Part shown: positions 60,589 to 64,000 of the stretch, piece by piece
How positions within the stretch are numbered: position 1 is the stretch's first letter
Layout of the letters: the number at the start of each line of letters is the position of its first letter
Assembly (NCBI GenBank): GCA_949752795.1
Contig: OX457058.1
Coordinates: 171,432,223-171,496,222, forward strand
Source of the DNA: Hyperoodon ampullatus
Taxonomy: Eukaryota > Chordata > Mammalia > Artiodactyla > Ziphiidae
Length of the DNA stretch: 64,000 nucleotides
Direction of reading: 5' to 3'
Notes under the pieces: model-generated
What the model was told of the DNA's origin: nothing
Databases searched by the model: none
The model's input: the letters and a program-made list of their open reading frames with translations, nothing else
Translations under genes and position numbers: made by a program

Positions 60589-62063
60589 ATGGGAGCACGA
60601 AGCAGTCGGATGCCATGGCACTGGTGGGGGCGTGCCCCAGAGAAGCCAGGTGCCACTGGTGGGGAGGAGGAGGCTGAGGAGGCAGTAGTGGCAGAGAGAA
60701 AGGAACGGAAGGAGAGTGAAGAGGCCAGACCCGCCGCCCGTCAGGGGAGCGGCAAGCGGAAGAGAGGCCCAGGGGGGCCGCTCACAAAAAAGCCCCGCCG
60801 GAAACGTGCTCAAGATCGTTCAGGGTCCGTTTAGGAGGCACTCTTCCTGAGAGGAGAACAGAGCAACGTGCGGATCCGCGCTCTGGGAGAGGAGTGGAAC
60901 GTGCATAGGGTCTACTTGTGCCAGTCAAGGTACTTTGCTAGCATGTTCAGGGGCGCTTGGCGGGAGACAAACATGGATACTATCGAGTTGCAGATGCCTG
61001 ACGAGAACATTGATCGCGAGGCACTGCACGAGGCTTTCGGTGCCCTGTACCGAGGCTCCATTTTCATCCCACCCGGTCGAGTCGTAGCCATCCTGGCCAC
61101 AGCCAGCATGCTGCAGCTGGACGAGGTGATTCGGCAGTGCGGGGAGGTCATGAAGGTGACTGTCCGTGCCCAGACCGTGTGCAGCTACGACTACTCTGCT
61201 GAAAGCTACAGACTCCAGACCGTCAGGACCATGTGTCTTCGGTGGCTGCTGGACAACATGATGACCCAGTGTAGTGAGAAGCTATTGCGAGAACTCAGCC
61301 TGGATCTCATGAAAGAGGTCATTGCCTCTTCAGAGCTCTTGGTGATGGGGGTGGAGATGGACGTGTACACCATGCTGAAAAAGTGGATGTTCTTGCAGCT
61401 GCAGCCGACATGGAGGGGCCCGCGCAGGGCCCTATTGCCTGACACCGACTCATGGTTTGCCAGGTCCAGGAGGGATTCGGAGGGCACCCCTTTCGTGGAG
61501 ACCGAGCAGGGCAGAGCCTTCGTGCCAGTGTTCCAGCAGCTGCGGTTTGCCTACATAATCTGCGACCCGACGTCAGCACGCATCATCCACCAGGATGCGC
61601 TGATCCCTGCCGCTTGGCTGTGTCCAGTGTACAAAGAGTGTTTTCTTGGTCCCCTCCGGGCTAAGCTACCAGAGAGCTCTGGCCTGTGGACGTCTACGTG
61701 TCCGAACCCCAGGGCAAAAGCATGCGGTGCGGGGTCCAGCTCCACAAGCAAAAGCAGTGCAGCTGGCCGTGGGAAGGCTTCAACTTCAGCTGGGACCTGG
61801 TGGTGTGCTACGCCAACCAGCACATCATTTTCTGGTACAGCGCGCCAAACAAGTCCTTCAGCCTCGGGGTCAGCCTACTCGAGCAGAGAAAGTTCGCGTT
61901 CCGCCTGCGCCTGTCCTCCTTGGAGAGGGATGGGAGAGCCGTTTTCAGGAAGGACACAGGATACCAGAGGCTTTCCCTGAGAGAGGATCAAGAGCTAGAG
62001 GTAATGAACCTGGAAAACCAATACGTGGTTTTCCCCATCCATGTGGCCTGTAACTTCCTGTAA
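60589..62063 (+). pseudogene. GMCL1-like: Copy 37: GCL-like, V143L, frameshift near 267, late stop
   Basis: N-terminal ORF 60589-60834, TAG, BTB ORF 60868-61980, frameshift at about 61667; original frame closes at TAA 62063. L57F as in copy 13, and GAGCAACGTG before the ORF as in copies 6 and 27. Confidence 0.85.
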
Positions 62064-62132
62064 CTCCACTAAGACGGGTGCTGCCCAGAGTGAGGACCCC
62101 TGAAGTATCTCAGGTGGCTTAGCGTGGCGTCC

Positions 62133-62142
62133 TCTCACGAGA
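62133..62142 (+). promoter_or_regulatory. Decayed palindrome TCTCACGAGA before copy 38
   Basis: Here the mutated spacer precedes a copy whose BTB ORF is fully open, unlike the three other carriers, so promoter decay and coding decay are not linked. Confidence 0.7.
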
Positions 62143-62251
62143 CCGTTAGAGCAAACGCCATAGTACTCAGCAGCACTCTGGGCTGAACTCGTGCCCGGAG
62201 CAACGGCGCCTGGAGGGGAAGCTTGTCCACTGCACCACTGAGTTATAGGCC

Positions 62252-63736
62252 ATGGGAGCACGAAGCAGTCGGATGCCATGGCACTGGTGGGGGCGTGCCC
62301 CAGAGAAGCCAGGTGCCACTGGTGGGGAGGAGGAGGCTGAGGAGGCAGTAGTGGGAGAGAGAAAGGAACGGAAGGAGAGTGAAGAGGCCAGACCCGCCGC
62401 CCGTCAGGGGAGCGGCAAGCGGAAGAGAGGCCCAGGGGGGCCGCTCACAAAAAAGCCCCGCCGGAAACGTGCTCAAGATCGTTCAGGGTCCGTTTAGGAG
62501 GCACTCTTCCTGAGAGGAGAACAGAGCGACGTGCGGATCCGCGCTCTGGTGGAGGAGTGGAACTTGCATAGGGTCTACTTGTGCCAGTCAAGGTACTTTG
62601 CTAGCATGTTCAGGGGCGCTTGGCGGGAGACAAACATGGATACTGTCGAGTTGCAGATGCCTGACGAGAACATTGATCGCGAGGCACTGCACGAGGCTTT
62701 AGGTGCCCTGTACCGAGGCTCCATTTTCATCCCACCTGGTCGAGTCATTGCCATCCTGGCCACAGCCAGCATGCTGCAGCTGAACGAGGTGATTCGGCAG
62801 TGCGGGGAGGTCATGAAGGTGACTGTCCGTGCCCAGACCGTGTGCAGGTACGACTACTCTGCGGAAAGCTACGGACTCCAGACCGTCAGGACCATGTGTC
62901 TTCAGAGGCTGCTGGACAACATGATGACCCAGTGTAGTGAGAAGCTATTGCGAGAAGTCAGCCTGGATCTCATGAAAGAGGTCATTGCCTCTTCAGAGCT
63001 CTTGGTGATGGGGGTGGAGATGGACGTGTACACCATGCTGAAAAAGTGGATGTTCTTGCAGCTGCAGCCGACATGGAGGGGCCCGCGCAGGGCCCTATTG
63101 CCTGACACCGACTCATGGTTTGCCAGGTCCAGGAGGGATTCGGAGGGCACCCCTTTCGTGGAGACCGAGCAGGGCAGAGCCTTCGTGCCAGTGTTCCAGC
63201 AGCTGCGGTTTGAGTACATAAACTGCGACCCGACGTCAGCACGTGTCATCCACCAGCATGCGCTGATCCCTGCCGCTTGGTTGTGTCCAGTGTACAAAGA
63301 GTGTTTTCTTGGCCCCCTCCGGGCTAAGCAGACCAGAGAGCTCTTACCCGTGGACATCTACGGGTCCGACCCCCAGGGGAACAGCATGCGGTGCGGGGGC
63401 CAGCTCCACAGGCACAAGCAGTGCAGCTGGTGGTGGGAAGGCTTAAACTTCAGCTGGGACCTGGTGGTGTGCTACGCCAACCAGCACATCAATTTCTGGT
63501 ACAGCGCGCAAAACAAATCCTATAGCCTCAGGATCAGCCTACTCGAGCAGAGGAAGCTCGCGTTCTGCCTGCGCCTGTCCTCCTTGGACAGGGATGGGAG
63601 AGCAGTTTTCAGGAAGGACACAGGATACCAGATGCTTTCCCTAAGAGAAGATCAAGAGCTAGAGGTAATGAACCTGGAAAACCAATACGTGGTTTTCCCC
63701 ATCCATGTGGCCTGTAACTTCCTGTACCTCCACTGA
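62252..63736 (+). CDS. GMCL1-like: Copy 38: GCL-like, full ORF with diverged C-terminus
   Basis: N-terminal ORF 62252-62497 (GERKER), TAG, BTB ORF 62531-63736. BTB ORF as copies 15 and 25, but with the N-terminal ORF and mutated spacer of the chimeric copies 23, 31 and 33. It shows the possible head donor for those chimeras. Confidence 0.85.
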
Positions 63737-63915
63737 GACGGGTGCTGCCAAGAGTGAGGACCCCTGAAGTATCTCAGGTGGCTTAGCGTGGCGTCCTCTC
63801 GCGAGACCGTTAGAGCAAACGCCATAGTACTCAACAGCACTCTGGGCTGAGCTCGTGCCCGGGGCGACGGCGCCTGGAGAGGAAGCTTGTCCACTGCACC
63901 ACTGAGGTATAGGCC

Positions 63916-64000
63916 ATGGGAGCACGAAGCAGTCAGATGCCATGGCATTCGTGGAGGCGTGCCCCAGAGGAGCCAGGTGCCACGGGTGGGGAGGAGGAGC
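63916..64000 (+). CDS. GMCL1-like: Partial copy 39: start of N-terminal ORF
   Basis: First 28 codons, of the diverged type (SSQMPWHSWRRAPEEP), cut off by the window edge. As with copies 10, 16, 19 and 26, this version directly follows a copy with the diverged C-terminus. Confidence 0.8.
   Translation, partial: MGARSSQMPWHSWRRAPEEPGATGGEEE

Larger units (their letters stand above)
1..64000 (+). repeat. GMCL1-derived macrosatellite: tandem array of 1.66 kb units
   Basis: The same unit recurs head to tail with no other sequence between copies. Taking the GTG that opens the BTB-containing ORF as a phase marker, it occurs at 986, 2649, 4313, 5977, 7640 and so on to 62531, always 1663 or 1664 bp apart except 45905 to 47562 (1657 bp). 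There are 38 complete copies and two edge fragments. All copies are on the plus strand and lack introns, whereas the parental GMCL1 gene is multi-exonic, so the founder was most likely a retrocopy. Neither edge of the array is reached. In the entries below, copies are numbered 1 to 38 and residue numbers count from that GTG codon as residue 1. Confidence 0.97.

Noticed and set aside
1..64000. Transposable element, satellite of simple sequence, or CRISPR-like array
   Set aside because: The repeated unit is a 1.66 kb coding-derived sequence; no terminal repeats, poly(A) tails, target-site duplications or short spaced repeats were seen.

Overview
The whole 64 kb window is one head-to-tail tandem array. 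A 1.66 kb unit (1663 or 1664 bp, one copy step of 1657 bp) repeats from the first base to the last, giving 38 complete copies and a partial copy at each edge. No other gene and no recognisable SINE, LINE, LTR or DNA transposon interrupts it. Each unit is an intronless copy of germ cell-less (GMCL1 family): a BTB/POZ domain, a BACK domain and the GCL-specific C-terminal region. The spacer between copies is only about 180 bp. The protein family, lack of introns, CpG-rich sequence and macrosatellite layout point to a mammalian genome; species and chromosome cannot be read from the sequence. By organisation it resembles known ORF-bearing macrosatellites that descend from intronless genes, such as D4Z4/DUX4 and RS447/USP17.

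Layout of one unit: a spacer with a TCTCGCGAGA palindrome 119 bp before the first ATG; an 81-codon ORF starting MGARSSR in a strong Kozak context, with a probable N-myristoylation signal and a basic bipartite nuclear localisation signal; an in-frame TAG; then, in the same frame, the BTB-BACK-GCL ORF of up to 401 codons. The TAG is in all 38 complete copies, so the localisation module and the BTB module are never in one uninterrupted frame. In units without an internal indel, the distance from first ATG to final stop is about 495 codons, close to the roughly 515 residues I recall for human GMCL1.

BTB-ORF status: 9 copies keep all 401 codons; 10 lose only the last three residues (TAC to TAA); 12 carry a one-base deletion near codon 267 that swaps the C-terminus for a Ser-rich tail (4 of these also carry the late TAA, 3 also a nonsense codon at 179); 5 carry the codon-179 nonsense (3 with the frameshift, 2 with the late TAA); 5 carry a one-base deletion near codon 221. 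The only indels I see among complete copies are these two one-base deletions and one 6-bp deletion, and they account for every unit-length difference.

The copies are mosaics of a few haplotypes. A trio marked by Q19L, then S204L/G206S, then V143L recurs four times (from about 17.3, 32.3, 45.6 and 57.3 kb), with 9, 8 and 7 units between recurrences. A strongly diverged block covers the C-terminal region of five copies and continues across the spacer into the next copy's N-terminal ORF. The first 25 kb carries more private substitutions than the rest. These patterns indicate repeated unequal exchange and gene conversion. Whether any copy is translated cannot be decided from sequence alone.
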